Of a stretch of DNA of 64,000 bases, positions 47,929-60,393 are shown in pieces. Each line of letters opens with the position of its first letter. The first letter of the stretch is position 1. The notes beneath the pieces were generated by a model. The model searched no databases. It saw only the letters and a list, made by a program, of their open reading frames with translations, and was not told where the DNA came from. A program made the position numbers and the translations under genes. The stretch comes from Amborella trichopoda (Eukaryota > Streptophyta > Magnoliopsida > Amborellales > Amborellaceae): positions 3,633,054 through 3,697,053 of the forward strand of contig NW_006500340.1 of the NCBI RefSeq assembly GCF_000471905.2, written 5' to 3'.

Positions 47929-50532
47929 CTAAACTCTGGAGGTGCCAAGCTTCCTTTCGAAGAGGCGGCGCAAAAGATAAACCTGAAGGACACTCACTCC
48001 AACAAGGGCTGCTGACTCGAAAAGAGCTTTGTGAATAGCCCTCCTGCTCATCCCCTCATTCACTGATGACAAAAGAGTTTTACAGAAACCATTAATTCGT
48101 TAATTGTGTCATGATATGAGAGAAGAGAGTTTACATGTGTGCATGCATTTGTGTGCGTGTTGTTTCTTGGACAGTGAGTGAAATAGAAGACCATATGAGG
48201 TGAGCTACAGGTGATCACCATATAGTTAAAGATGAATTCATGTAAAATTTTAAAGAAGGAAATTTACCGAGTGCTTGGCGTTCTGTTTGAGCCTCCAACC
48301 AGTGCTGCTCGAATTGCACATTGTAAAGGGCTTCTTCTAACTTGGCAATCTGTTCCAACAAGGGGTTGAAGTGCTCTGCGCACAATTCACATTGATTGAA
48401 TAACAAAACATACATTGGCTTGCTTTGCGCACACAAATAAACTTGCTCAAGCATGTAGAGACCGAGACAGAGACAGAGAGACAGAGACAGAGACAGAGAC
48501 AGAGAGAGTAGGGAACATTAAAATCAACGAGTAATGAAATACATGAAAGTTACCATCTTTTGCATGCTGCTCAAAGTATGCAAAATGGCCAACATGTATG
48601 TCAAAATCAATGGTTTCATGGTAGGGGGATTTGTTCGTAAAACAGAAGCGATGAAGTCCCTTGTGATGAGCCACAAATTCAAACTTCTCACTCGTTTTGT
48701 CACGGGCATCATGAATTTGATCCCCTGAAGGACCCTTCACCTGAAAATGTTACAAGACTTTAGAGAACATGAGAAGTAATTTTGAGATCTGCAATAACTT
48801 ACATATGAAACAAACAGCACGAGTTCAAAGTTAATGAATGTCTTACGAGAGCAATAATTTTCATACCACAATGGATAAATTTACTACTCATTTTCTTATT
48901 GGCTACAATTTACGTAACACATAAACCTTAAACAATCTAAGGCACAACTCTAAATGCTGCTGAAAGACGTAGTTCCGGGGCTGGAAAATACTGCAATGGC
49001 CTGAAAATCTATTTCCACCCTAAATTCTAAAATTAAAAAGCTCCAAAATATGTACAGATTGAGCAGATTTATACACACTTAAAAATCTTGAAATGGATCG
49101 TGTACCTCACTTGTTACAAGATACACTATTTTTAGGTCTTGAAATTCTTTCTTTTTTTCAATATCCATACATCTTGAGGTTGAGATGATCAATTAGAGGG
49201 CTCTCCATTGGAACAACCTTATCTAGTGGGTTTTTAAGGTGCGCCTTACTTTTATAGTATACAGTATACGGCTGACGCCTTTTATAAACCTTTTCTTATT
49301 TATATGTTTCTTTTACGAATCATACTTCCCTAAAGCACAGGACTATCTGATGGAGACTGTAAACTCACCATTGAAACCCAGACTAAAAAGACACTAGCTC
49401 AACAAGTTAAGTCTAATGGTATCGGCTCAAACATTGTGGCATAAAGGAAGCGTAAAGTTCAGAACAGCACTGATATCCTTGGAGGGGTAAGGTCAACAAG
49501 TTTGTTGAAAATAATGCTGACATGAGGCATCCTAGAATTACGTCATCTAAATCAATATCTGGAATTACATCATCTGAATCAATATCTAGTCCACTATGGT
49601 TGTCCAAAATGCTGCCATCTTCCGAACCATCGCTCTTCCCCATAGAAGCTACTGGGATCATAAACATATCTATCCCTGTAACCTTGCTAGTTGGTTACCT
49701 CTAATCTGGAACCCAGTATTATACCCATTTTAGTTGAGAAAACAGAGTTTCTAGATCAGAGATAATGTGAGTGTGTCTTTTCATATTTGCAACATTGTAC
49801 ATAAAAAACAAACAAAAAAAAAAAACAACTTAAACACAAGACAAGCAATGGCACTTAAAACTTATAACAAGGGCAATCACAATGTGAACAATGAATTTTG
49901 CCACACCAACTAAATCAAAACTAATATGCCATCAACAAGCCTATTTTTACCAATTTCAACATAGCATATAATTAAAAAACTAAATAATGAAAATATAAAT
50001 GTAAATTTTGGTCAGAAAATGTAAATGTACTTATAAATGTACACTGTTCTATTGAAAAATAATAATCACTTGACCATTGTTGAGTATGCAATAACTAACA
50101 TCAGCCTTCCCTTGTAAATGAGCCACCACTAATGTGACCCCATTCCTCCACTTGAGTATATCAAAGACCCCGAAGATTACTGGAGATGGCTGATGCCACT
50201 TGTAGCATACTGAACCATGTGCTGCAAGGCCATAGAATACAAGCCTGGACTTAAATCACCCAACTACTCAACCAAAAAAGTGAAAATCTAAGTGTCCATA
50301 AACAGAAGGAGCGAAGGAAACTCACCACAAGATCCACACCATCATCTCCATAGTGCCATGCATTTTCTGTCTTGATTACAACAAAAGACACATGAACAGT
50401 ATCCCCTTCATACTGCACTGAATGAGAGAAACACTCCTCCCTATCAATAACAAATCTGATGCCGAGAGTTGGTTGCAGGCTTGATAAGACAAGGCATAAG
50501 GTTAAAGCATGCACCCATCTCGATAAACCCAT
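47929..50532 (-). CDS. p24beta3: p24 family cargo receptor, beta type (four coding exons)
   Basis: p24 (emp24/gp25L) proteins cycle between ER and Golgi in COPI/COPII vesicles and act as cargo receptors and coat organisers. Coding exons on the - strand: 50532-50326, 48740-48554, 48375-48268, 48062-47929; all GT-AG and in frame, 211 aa in total. In order: a hydrophobic signal peptide (about residues 1-24); a GOLD domain with the two conserved Cys (REECFSHSV and RFCFTNKSPYHE); a coiled coil (LLEQIAKLEEALYN); one membrane helix (ALVGVSVLQVYLL); and a short basic cytosolic tail ending LGTSRV. The sequence pattern is that of the Arabidopsis p24beta3 subgroup, recognised from memory of the family. 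A splice acceptor directly 5' of the start codon points to a 5' UTR intron. Confidence 0.93.
48459..48509. repeat. GAGACA microsatellite in p24 intron 2
   Basis: Repeats of 'gagacagagacagagacaga' lie in the intron between coding exons 2 and 3, about 45 bases from the donor side of exon 2. Simple repeat, no other signal. Confidence 0.75.
48935..49290. mobile_element. MITE-like element in p24 intron 1 (family M, copy 4)
   Basis: Interior blocks ('gttgagatgatcaattagag', 'ttacaagatacactattttt', 'tttttaaggtgcgcc') match the M-family elements at 30.6-30.9 kb and, reversed, at 45.9 and 58.5 kb. Ends are less clear than in the other copies. Confidence 0.5.
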
Positions 50533-50849
50533 GTGTAGTGCTGCATAAGCAAAGTCAAGATGAGATTAGAAAGCAGATGCTCACAAATCCACAACACCAA
50601 ACTATGATAGCCAAGAAGGACGAAGGGATGGACAAGAACTAACAGATGAAGCCACGCTTAAATCTGCTCCACTAAATTGTGAGAACCGAGGATTAAAAAC
50701 TTAGAAAATAGATAAGAATGATGGATTTGAAAAAGTTACTTAAAGGTCAAAACTCAGAAATTTCAACACAGCAATAAACTGTTTTTCTTTAAAAAACCAG
50801 CAATAATATCCTCACTGGTCCTGTTTGCCATAAGAGGCACTAATAATGA

Positions 50850-52085
50850 GAAAAAAGATAATTTCTGGAAATATGAGAACGACTTTGCCATTAAAAGATT
50901 AACAGCTATGGTTTTCCTAAATAGAACAAGAATTTCTCATCTTCTGTACTTTGATGCAAAACTGTTGAACACGTTGATAGAAATGAAAAGTAAACAAATT
51001 ACAATGGAACACAATTTTCTTTTGTAGAACCATTTCAACTATCAAAGTATTTGACCACCAGTTTAAAAAAAGAGAGTCTTTTACCAGCTTGCAAAATGTA
51101 ATACCATGTCTTTTTTTCTTCATTTTTTTTTCCCTGTTAACAAGTAAAACCACATCATGATTTTCTAAGACCTTCTAGCATAACAAATATTGCCAGCATA
51201 TTACTAGAGATTACACAAAAGTTTGATTTAGATTTATGTCAAGTGGGACTTGTAAAATGCGTGTTAGTGTTCCCCATTGTTGGTTTATCATCAAGATTAG
51301 TGGGGCTCCTCAAGGTTGTATTAGAAGTTTGAGCACTTTAGGTAAAGGTAATTCTCCACCCTTGTTTATTTTTTGCGACAATGTTTGAAAGTGCCAATGA
51401 ACAAGTTGAACATGCAAAGAATGTGAGCTAGATTGACTGGTGTGTCCCTTGGGGATGGTGTTGATAATGGCAAAAATATAATTTCTGGAAATATGACAAT
51501 TTTTCATAAAAAGAAATGGCTGCAGTTTTCTTAAATATAACAAGAATTTCTCCTTGGTTGTATTTTGATGCGAAAGCTTTGAGCATGTTAATAGATTTTT
51601 TTCTTTAAGTGTTAGCTTTTAATAGGATTTAAAAGTAAACAAATTTCAAGGGAATATAATTTCTTTTGTAGTTTATCTATTATTATATTATCCCAGTTTT
51701 TTAGAAAGCAAAAGCTTTCCAAATTTTTTTTGAGAAATTACAGCAATAAGAAATTCTGTTGACAAGTAAAACCAAATTATGATTTTCTAAGAGATTGTAA
51801 AGTGAAATATTTGATCAGCAAATTATTAGAGTTTACACAAACTTTTGATTTAGATTTATATCAAATGGGACTTCTGAAATGGGCTTTTTGTTCTCCATTG
51901 TTGGTTTATCTATAATGATTACTGGGACTCCTCAAGGTTTATATTAGAAGCTCAGGTACTCCACCCTTGTTACTTTACACCACAAAGGTTGAAAGTGCCA
52001 GTAAGCTAATTGAACATGCAAAGAATGAGGGTAGATTGATTGGTGTTTTCCTTGGGGGTGGTATTAACAGGGGTTCTCATTAGTA
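50850..52085 (+). pseudogene. Degenerate LINE reverse transcriptase, locally duplicated
   Basis: Two direct copies about 610 bases apart (50,870-51,475 and 51,480-52,085) share blocks such as 'gattttctaaga', 'cacaaa.ttttgatttagatt' and 'cctcaaggtt'. In the first, the reading around 51,270-51,370 gives VPHCWFI, then GAPQGCIRSL and NSPPLFIF, matching the order of the LINE RT motif (GSP-GFF-SRGLRQGDPLSPLLF). The second gives KLIEHAKNEGRLIGVFLG, as in the following RT segment. Stops and shifts abound. It lies in the presumed 5' UTR intron of p24. Confidence 0.55.
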
Positions 52086-54780
52086 GTTATGATGATGCTA
52101 TATAATTAGACATGTCTCATAGAATAATTTATGTTTTGAAAGAGACTAGACTCTAGCTGTTGAAAAAAAATGATTTTGAAACTCAATTTATCATCAAGTC
52201 GAGAGAATGGAAATTCCCAAGCCAAATATAGAAGGCTATGAAGCCCCATTGGTTGAACACTCTCAAATCAACACAAAAAAAAGTAACACCATAACATATC
52301 AAACTCAACAGATCTGAATACGCAGCTAACCGTCTTGCCATCATTGCCCCTAAGAAACAACAGAGGATATTGATAATCTTCACCATACTTACCGGGATTT
52401 TCCATTTATGAAGGCCCTCCTGCTCCCAGAACATGGTTATGTGCGGTTATGTATTACAGGAGTGGGAACGAGTTCCCATTCTCTTAGGAACGTGTTCCCC
52501 GTATTAAGGAAACTCTTTCCACTAAGAATGTTAAGTAAGAGTCCCCTCTTTCCTTTGAAGCGCCCCAGTATGGGAAATACAAAATGCATTATAAGGTTAA
52601 TTTTGTGTTTCAAAGAGGGGAACATGCTATGCTAAACCATATTAGGAAGGGAATCTGAGCATCAAAGTCCTGACTTTGTCCGAGCCCATTATCAAGTTCC
52701 ATTGAAGTACGTACGATTTCAGATGCATAATGGGAGTATTAGAATACCGAATGATACATTTTCATAAATGATGTTTTGAGTTATGTTACTTTGATGCATA
52801 TGTATTAGAGGTGCATCAGTGGCGGACATATATAAACAGTGATAAGCACATGATCATTTCCAGATATTTTTACATGTTTGGAAAGCATTTACAATGTCTT
52901 GGCATAAACTTAATCCTTTCTTGTTTCACATAGACATATCTGGATATTGACAATACATATGGAATCATAGTTTGATGGCAACCAAACCATAATTGTTTTT
53001 CTTTTCTTTTTTTCCTTTGAGCTATCATGCAATATTTTACCATGATAATTCTTTATAACGAGATGGGAAAGTAGTACGTTTGTCTTGGACATTTTGTTGC
53101 CTCTTTATATAGTAAACGTGTGCCAATTTCCACCCTTTGTCATGGCTAAACAATCTTCATGCTATATGTATATACTACAAAATAATGAATAATATTTTCC
53201 AGATTTTTATGAAAGTTTACTATTTCTATATATACAATGCTCATAAGATAGGAAGCCTCTGGTAGGGATATATCCTTTGCTCCTGCTACTGCTCCAATTC
53301 CATGAAACTAAAGCTCTAAAGGCGCATATCTATATTAATCAAGTTGATCTCTTTTATCAAACATAATAAATTAGAACAACATATCTTGTTATTCTAGTAA
53401 TCTAGTTTACTTCCTTACTTTTCTTGTTTTCATGCCATGCATGAGCCATTTTCTCATGCATGTGTATAAAGATATGGATCGCAAAGTGTCCCACAGAAAT
53501 CATAGCTAGATTTAACAGAAGATAGTTATCAATCCAGAAACATGCGATAGGGATCCAAGTATTGATCAAACAAGAATATCCACAATGTAGAGCATTAGTA
53601 AAAAAACAAATGATGACATTGACAATAATTGCACGAGCAATGTTAAAACAATAAAAGTAATATTTCTTTATTCATCAAAAATAACTCACAGGATCCAACT
53701 CCCCATGCATTTTCAATTATGTTCCCGTCATAGTTCTTTTTTTCAATTATGTTCCCGTCTTCAACTTCATAAGCCCAACAGTAGGATCAATGAGTAATAA
53801 ACATCCTTACGCTTTTGTTTTTGGTTTTGGGGATAAGGAGCATCTTAGGCAATTCATTCTCAGATCTGGCATCTACATGGCTTGGATGATAATTCAATTG
53901 AACGATACTTATAATCAGTATGTGACAATGCCCTAAAGTAGAGTGGTAGTTCTCAAAATAACTGTCATTTTTCCTAAAATGCGGAAGCCCAAGTGAGAGA
54001 TTCACAAGATTTACGCAGAAGCGTGCTGGTTGAGAAAATAAATAATGCCCTGAACTAATGTATAGAAAAAATTGGTCACCTTCAAGACAGAGAAGTATGA
54101 ACCAGTCAACCCAGAGTATTTACCAATCATTAATTTAGAGTTTCATTTTTCTTTTGGACACTGAAAAGGAACTAAAACGCAAATTCCAAGAGCTGAAACA
54201 CATAACAGACTAAGCCTTCATAATTAAAGGTTCGAATCAAGATTTATTTGATATCCAATAGCTATTACGCATCAAAGTGAATCATTAGACCAAAAAAAGG
54301 TAATTAGTTAAGATTTCTTCTTTTTTATAAATGTATAATCAACATTTATTCTTGAACTATTGATGATGAAGCCCCCAAAACATATCACTAATCTCATACA
54401 CCCTACCTTGCAGAAGTTGATCTGCATCATATGATCCTGCGAACAATTGAAACAAACCACAAACATCCACAATATGGAAACAACAATGATAAAAAGTAAC
54501 ACAATCCCAGTAATTAGAATCATAACAACCCTAGAATTATACATAATTCATCAAGTAAAAGTGAATCTACAAAAGAAATGCTTAGAAAAAAATATAAGAA
54601 AATAAGCTGTACGATCCAAATCTTCTAAAAAGTAAAAAGAAAACATAAAAAAGAAAAGAAAAAGAAAATGCTTATTTACAATCAACTTCCCAAATATACA
54701 AACACATCAATTAATATTAGAAAAAGGAATGAGATTTACAGATCAACTGTAGAATAAATTAAGGAAACAATTCAGGGAAG
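52086..54780. other. Unassigned part of p24 upstream region
   Basis: AT-rich, no gene recognised. A compact GC-richer block at 52,430-52,625 with 'gtgggaacgagttcccattc' palindromes looks like a small repeat. A 'tttcaattatgttcccgtc' direct repeat sits at 53711 and 53741. No RNA gene seen. Confidence 0.4.
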
Positions 54781-54786
54781 GCATAC

Positions 54787-54870
54787 CTTCAAGGAGAAAA
54801 AATTGCAGTAAAAAAACCCTAAAAATTTGAGGCTTTGCTAAAAGCATGAAACTCTTGTTTCAAGTTTGTT
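54787..54870 (-). other. Candidate 5' UTR exon of p24
   Basis: On the - strand this stretch reads 'tttttagggtttttttactg' and 'ttttttctccttgaag', a plant leader-like sequence ending in AAG before a GTATGC donor. It would be joined to the eight bases ahead of the p24 start codon. Based on signals only. Confidence 0.35.
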
Positions 54871-56020
54871 TAAAGAATCCTTGATGCTCGGGAAAAATGA
54901 CAAGGATATCCTAAAGAATCTCAAAATGACAAAGGCGTACTAAATATGTATCTCACAAAACTAAACTTGACCCAAAATTCAGTGACCAAATTTTATGAAG
55001 GTTTGAAACTTCGCATACAGTACAGAAATTTATGTGGGTCACAAATCCATCCTGTTTTTAAAACAAGTAAAGAGGGAGAAGTGGTAAAGGTTGCCACAAC
55101 TTGGACTTCGAAGAAATTTAATAAAAAGGGGAAGCATACGAAACGTTGATGTGATCACAGAAAAGGTATGTTTACCTAGACACCTCAAATCTGATTGGTT
55201 TTTGGTATTGATCATAGAATTCAATTCTAGCCCACACATGGAGTCTTAGACCACTTTGGAAGCTTTCCTATAAACCCCAGGGTCCAAATTACCATAATAC
55301 CCCAAAACCATAAAACTTAGTAAAAAAATACACCCCAAGTTAATCTTTTACCCAATTGACCTGAAACCTATACCATCTTTGAATGTGAATTAGTATTTGG
55401 TAATCTTGTACTAAGTAAAGGCATTGTTGGCTTTTCATACATCTGGATTATGTATAATACTTATGTGTCCTTGTGTTTGACTATCTACCTATATTTCAGA
55501 ATTCCATAGTTTCAATTTTTTTTACTGTTTGGGCTGATAAAATCAGAATTTATTGATCTCTTTCACTCGGCACATATTTGATTTGTACCTAGCTTGTACT
55601 CTCACTCACCATTAAAGATAGAAACTATACATCAAAAGTAGGCATAAATGCCAATAAGTTACAAAAGCAAAAATCCAATGGCTGAAAGAAAGAGAATTAT
55701 GCACATACAAAAAAGTATATCAATCAAATGGCTTGAATTACACATCACTGTGCTTTACATAAAGGGGCATGATATTTATATTCAAATTCGTGGAATTCGT
55801 CTCTGCCATATTTTTTTTTGATATCAAGGTTTGAAAATTTTCAATTAAAGCGTGGCTAAGTTGAAATCTCATAGTACTCATTTGACAGAGGTAAGCTTCT
55901 TGAGCAAAACAACTCTGTGACTCAAAAATAATATTCAAATTTTCTACCTTAGAAAACGCATTAAAGTGGTTATTATTTACTGAGATATAGACCATAGTAT
56001 GGGTCCATTGAGGTCATCAT
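54871..56020. other. Unassigned, probably includes p24 promoter
   Basis: No gene recognised. The 67-codon + strand open stretch at 54946-55149 has no known motif. If the p24 leader is correct, its promoter lies in the first few hundred bases. Confidence 0.35.
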
Positions 56021-56690
56021 TGTTGGGAACTGAGACTTGCCGATTGCCCCTTGTTGCTGTGAACCCCCCACTACAACAAATTTGATAACTCAAAACCAAC
56101 TCACCTATCACCCGCAAATCGATTTCAAGAAACTGAAACACCTACGAACTATATATGGTATCATAAATTTAGAAAAAATAGAAAGAAACTATGAGAAGCA
56201 AAAACAGAAAATTCAAGACCACAACATATCACAACCCACAATCCAAACACCACAAATATATGTGGTTCACCTAATTCGGCTACATCCACGAGAAAACGCA
56301 CAAAGAAATGAGATCATTATTATAGAATTTACAAGACTGGGTAAATACAAGGGTTCCGAGATAATTGGCAAATGACCATTGATTCCCCTTTTCACTACCA
56401 TGAAAGAACCACAAGACCAAACTCCATTGTCAACTCTATCACCATGGCTCTACCTATCATAGCAAATGCCGATGAAATCCCTTAAAAAAGGACACAATGG
56501 TAGCTAGGGTTTTGATCAAAACCCCCAATCTCAACCTCAACAAAAACTCTCCTTCACAAGCAAACATTTTCCTCTCTACAAAATGGTTTATAAAGCCCCT
56601 TCTTAAAGTGGCTTTTATAGTGACTAAAATGCCCTTCAACAAAAGGAGAAGATTCCAATTGGGTGGTGATTTTGTATCATCGACCCAACA
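56021..56690 (-). mobile_element. Copia-type LTR, - strand orientation
   Basis: The 670-bp unit begins TGTTGGGAAC and ends CGACCCAACA, a canonical TG..CA pair with 7-bp inverted termini. On the - strand it is preceded by a purine-rich tract (AAAGTGGAGAC at about 56,691-56,701), as a 3' LTR is by its polypurine tract. It is homologous over its length, in opposite orientation, to 57532-58185. Five-base target copies at its ends do not match. Confidence 0.65.
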
Positions 56691-57531
56691 GTCTCCACTT
56701 TGATACATAATAACACCCTTACCTTGCCAACCATATATAGCTATTCTTTTGTTCTAGAACCTAGAGAACATAGTCAACCCTACAAGCTCTCTAGCCAAGT
56801 AGCTTCCATGAGCATACCTTGCTCATCTTACTTTATTTTTATTCTTTTCATGCAAAATCCACCTTTTTTTACTCTCTCATCAATGGTGTTTGAGGCCATG
56901 CCACCTCCTCACATGTTGTGTTGCCTACAAGCATGGACCAGTGCTTGATCTCGTATCACCGAGATCCTTCCAATACGTCTCTTGCACAAAGGCCTGTAAA
57001 TACTCAAAACCTTGGTAATAGTTGCCCAATCTTCTCAAAATCCAAAGTCCCCATTTGGCTCCATTCCAAATTTTCCTTGCTAACCACAAACCAAATAAGA
57101 AAACAACAAACAAAAAAATAACAACCTTGTATTTTAACCATTACAATGATCAAAATTAATACTAGAGTACAGTATAACATTCTATTCACATCAGTCCCGC
57201 GACCAAATTTTGAATGTTGGATTGAAGAAAATTCATGAGGTGCTTCCATCTTTACATCCTCTTTTGAAAGCCCCAAATTCTCATTTTCTCCACCTGGCTG
57301 AGTATCTATGCCAAGCCCTTGCTTCGCACCATTAAGATCTTCCATTGTCAAACCATGTACCACTTGTTGAGCTTCATTTACCTTTTCATTTAAAATCATA
57401 CTCCCTAACAATTTGCCCAAAAATTTACCTTTTCATTCAAAATCATACTCCACTTTGCCCAAAAATTTTGCAACTTTACATATCAAGAGAAGAACATGCC
57501 TTACATTTTCAAAATTCTAAACATTCCTTTA
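56691..57531 (-). mobile_element. Sequence between two inverted LTRs
   Basis: If the left LTR is a 3' LTR, this holds the end of a - strand internal region, though no integrase, RT or RNase H motif was recognised. The - strand frame 57420-57004 (138 codons) starts with a Gly/Asn-rich soluble part and ends in a hydrophobic stretch; its origin is unknown. A short direct repeat ('ttaccttttcatt.aaaatcatactcc') lies at 57381 and 57426. Confidence 0.4.
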
Positions 57532-58185
57532 TGCTAGGTTAGTGATACAAAATCACCACCCTATAAGATTTTCCCTTATGTTAGACACAGTAAAGAACAT
57601 TCTACGTGGGGGCTTTATAAGCTGTTTTGTCGAGAGAAAAAAGTGTACAAGTGAAGAACAATTGTTGCTGAGGTTGAGATTGGGGTTTTGGACAAAACCC
57701 CAATTACTAGTATCCCTGATTTTTGGTGTTTTTCAGCAGCATTTTCCATTATCGGTGGAATCACAGTGATGGAATCGACATTGGAGGTTCGTTTGTTGGT
57801 TCTTTTGAAGTGGTAGAAAGGGTAATTAGTGGTGCTTTCCAGATTTTGAGGTAACTTTTGTCTACCTAATATTGTAAATCTTCCCTGATAATGACATCAT
57901 TTCCTTGCCGTTTGTCTGTGGATGTAGCCGGATTGAGGTAAATCTTGTAAATTCACGGTGTTTGGATTGTGGTATATAGAATTTGTAGTTTTGAATTTCC
58001 TATTTTTACTTTTGTTGATTTCCTTTTCTTGCCCCAAATTTACTACACAAATATAGCTCTTGCGCATTTGGGTTTGTTGAATTTGAGTTTGCTAGTGATA
58101 GGCAAGTTGATTTTGAGGCATTGAATTTATTGTAGTGGGGCTTCACCACAACAAGGGGCAATCAAGCAAGTCTTTGTTCCCACCA
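57532..58185 (+). mobile_element. Copia-type 5' LTR, + strand
   Basis: Begins TGCTAGGTTAG (degenerate TGTTGGG) and ends GTTCCCACCA, matching the inverted unit at 56021-56690 end to end. It is followed after two bases by TGATATCAAAGCTC, a mutated match to the initiator-Met-tRNA primer site, which identifies it as a 5' LTR. Confidence 0.65.
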
Positions 58186-59735
58186 AGTGATATCAAAGCT
58201 CATGGGATGTCTGTAGTAATTTGGGAAAATGGCTAGGTACAAATTTGAGTAGAGAAGTTTGATGGGATGAAAGAAATTGAACTTTAAAAAATTAAAAAGT
58301 TCACGATATCCAAGTGATATCCAAGAAACCAAGGAGTATGAAGAATCATGCTTGGGAAGAATTGGATAAGAAGGTGCTCACCACTCTTTGCTTGTGTTTA
58401 GTGGATGAAATATTATTTAATGGAAAAAGTTTCTATAAATGTTAATTTCTAAAGAATCAAATTACGGCGCACCTCAAAACTTTCACTAGAAGATGTTGTT
58501 TTGATGCCCAAATATCCTCAAATTGATCGTCGACCTCAAGAAACATGGACTTGAGAAAAAAATGGATTTTAAGCTATGTAAATAGTGCATTTTGTAATGC
58601 ATTTTTGGACTGTCAATTTTCAAGATTTTCGAGTTTTCATTGATCTACTTGATCTACACTATTTTTGAAGCTTTAAATTTTATAATTACAGATGAAAATG
58701 TATTATAAGGCTATCACAAAGATTTCCAGTACTGAAATCACATTTCACGACACTATTTGAAGGTGTACTTTACTTTGATTGTTTAGAGCCTCGGCTCTAA
58801 ACAAACCGCACCCTTATTTATTTAACATAGTTGGAGAAAAGATGATAGCAAATTTATAGGCAAAGTTTAAAACTTGCACCAAACCAAATCCCCTCCCAAT
58901 TGTACTCTGAGGGTGAAACATGGTATGAAATGTTGGAACACTTGGATGAATTTAACAACACAATTTCTCAACTCGACAGTACCAAAGTGAAGATGGAGAG
59001 GAAAATAAGACGATAATGTTGCTTTGCTTGTTATTAGAGTGTTATGGCAATTTTTGTTATTATTTTGAATTGTAACAAGGAGGAATCCCTGTTCACTCAA
59101 AAACAAAAACATGGAGGAATACCTCAAATTGGACTCTATAGAGCTCTCCTTGCCAGTGAACTCCAAAAGAAATTTCGATGGATGGTTTAATGGTTCAAGG
59201 ATGGATACTCTTGTAACAAGAGACCAATGGGATGAACATTATGGTTTATTAAGAAATTCCTTATGGGGCAAACGTGGTTTTCAATCAAAGTTGAGGGGGT
59301 CATATGACAAAAGCGATTGTTGGTTTTGAGGAAGCCCGACCACATAAAGAAAAATTGTTCGGCAAAAAAGAAGATAAATTCCTTAAAGAGTTCCAGTTTG
59401 GGAATGTCCAGTTTGGGAATGGAACGACAAGGTGAAGCCCATAATGAAACTCACCAAGTTGGAGAATCAATATCCAGTTCACTGCTTGTATCGAAGAAGT
59501 GTTGATGGTGGGATGAAATTCCATGTACTATCAAAGTTGGATTCTTAATAATGGAGTCACGCATCATATATACTCGCTAGATCATGGTTTAAGGCATTTA
59601 AGCATGTGAAGGCGGATTGGCATCAATTGGAATGAGTCAACGACAAAAACAATTAGAATTGGCTCAATTCACATAAAGATGTATGGGATGTTAGGTTTAG
59701 TGATAGCCAAACTCACCATTGCTATGTTTTCTTAA
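58186..59735 (+). pseudogene. Degenerate Ty1/copia gag and protease remnant
   Basis: After the primer site, pieced frames give an N-terminal MARYKFE..KFDGM start and a NHAWEELDKKVLTTLCLCL gag block. After the nested MITE come LEHLDEFNNTISQLDS, a zinc knuckle (CWF then GKPDHIKKNC-like, one frame lost near 59,330) and WILNNGVTHHI, which corresponds to the copia protease DSGAT site with the Asp changed. Frameshifts and stops are frequent. Integrase, RT and RNase H are not seen after about 59,735. Copia gag packages RNA in live elements; this one is dead. Confidence 0.7.
58432..58812. mobile_element. MITE nested in copia gag (family M, copy 5)
   Basis: The right end reads 'agcctcggctctaaacaaac' then CGCACCC. 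The interior ('caaatatcctcaaattgatc', 'tagtgcattttgtaatgcat') matches the CslE intron copy closely. It splits the copia gag coding sequence, so it inserted after the retroelement. AT-rich flanks hide the target duplication. Confidence 0.7.
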
Positions 59736-59856
59736 AAGGATTAGGAGTATTATGGTGGTAGGGTAAAAGGCAAAAAGAGATTTCTTGGGGAACAAGAAAG
59801 AGACCATATAAATCTCTACATAAGGGGGTCAAGGAAGCCATAATATTCATCATTTT

Positions 59857-60393
59857 CATAGTTGCCAAGATCTCATAGGTGGCTATCCCGCTCTAGAATC
59901 TCGCTCTGAGAAAGGGATCTTCAAAGGATATCAACTTTTAAATTTTGGGATCTTGATCCCCATTGTTAGGAATCCCGATTTCTACTATTAGGGATTTTTT
60001 ATCATGACATCAAAGACCAAGTTTACAACGGAACTCATGATTTTCTTAATTTATAACCAGCTAGCAACACAACAATACTTTTAATACATTTGCATTGCTT
60101 TCTAGTTATAAATCAATAAATCCCTACTTTAAAAGTATTTATAATCTTTGACTATGCATACTTTTTAATGTTTGGAGCAAGATTCTCAAAAGGTTGGAAT
60201 CAAGATCCCAAAATGTTGGGATCAAGATCCCCAAAATGCTGAAATCTCAATCAGTAACATTTGGGGATTTAGACCCCTAATATATACAATGTATAGATGA
60301 CGCTCCCAACATAGGTATCTTTTAGCATTTCATGATCCCACGCTCCAAATCCTGATCGCACTTCTGGTCCTACTCCCAATCCCAAGAATTATG
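59857..60393. mobile_element. hAT-like miniature element, second copy
   Basis: Begins CATAGTTGCCAAGA and ends TCCCAAGAATTATG, close to the ends of the 18592-19105 element. The interior has the same 'gggatc' richness ('ggatcttgatcccc'). Flanks ATCATTTT and ATTATTTA agree at six of eight positions, a decayed candidate target duplication. Confidence 0.5.

Larger units (their letters stand above)
50541..54786 (-). other. Probable 5' UTR intron of the p24 gene
   Basis: A good acceptor (tttgcttatgcag, ending at 50541 on the - strand) lies eight bases upstream of the p24 start. The best donor seen upstream is AAG/GTATGC at 54787/54786, next to a CT-rich leader. That would make an intron of about 4.2 kb, holding LINE remains and AT-rich sequence. 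The donor choice is tentative; a nearer one could be used. Confidence 0.4.
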
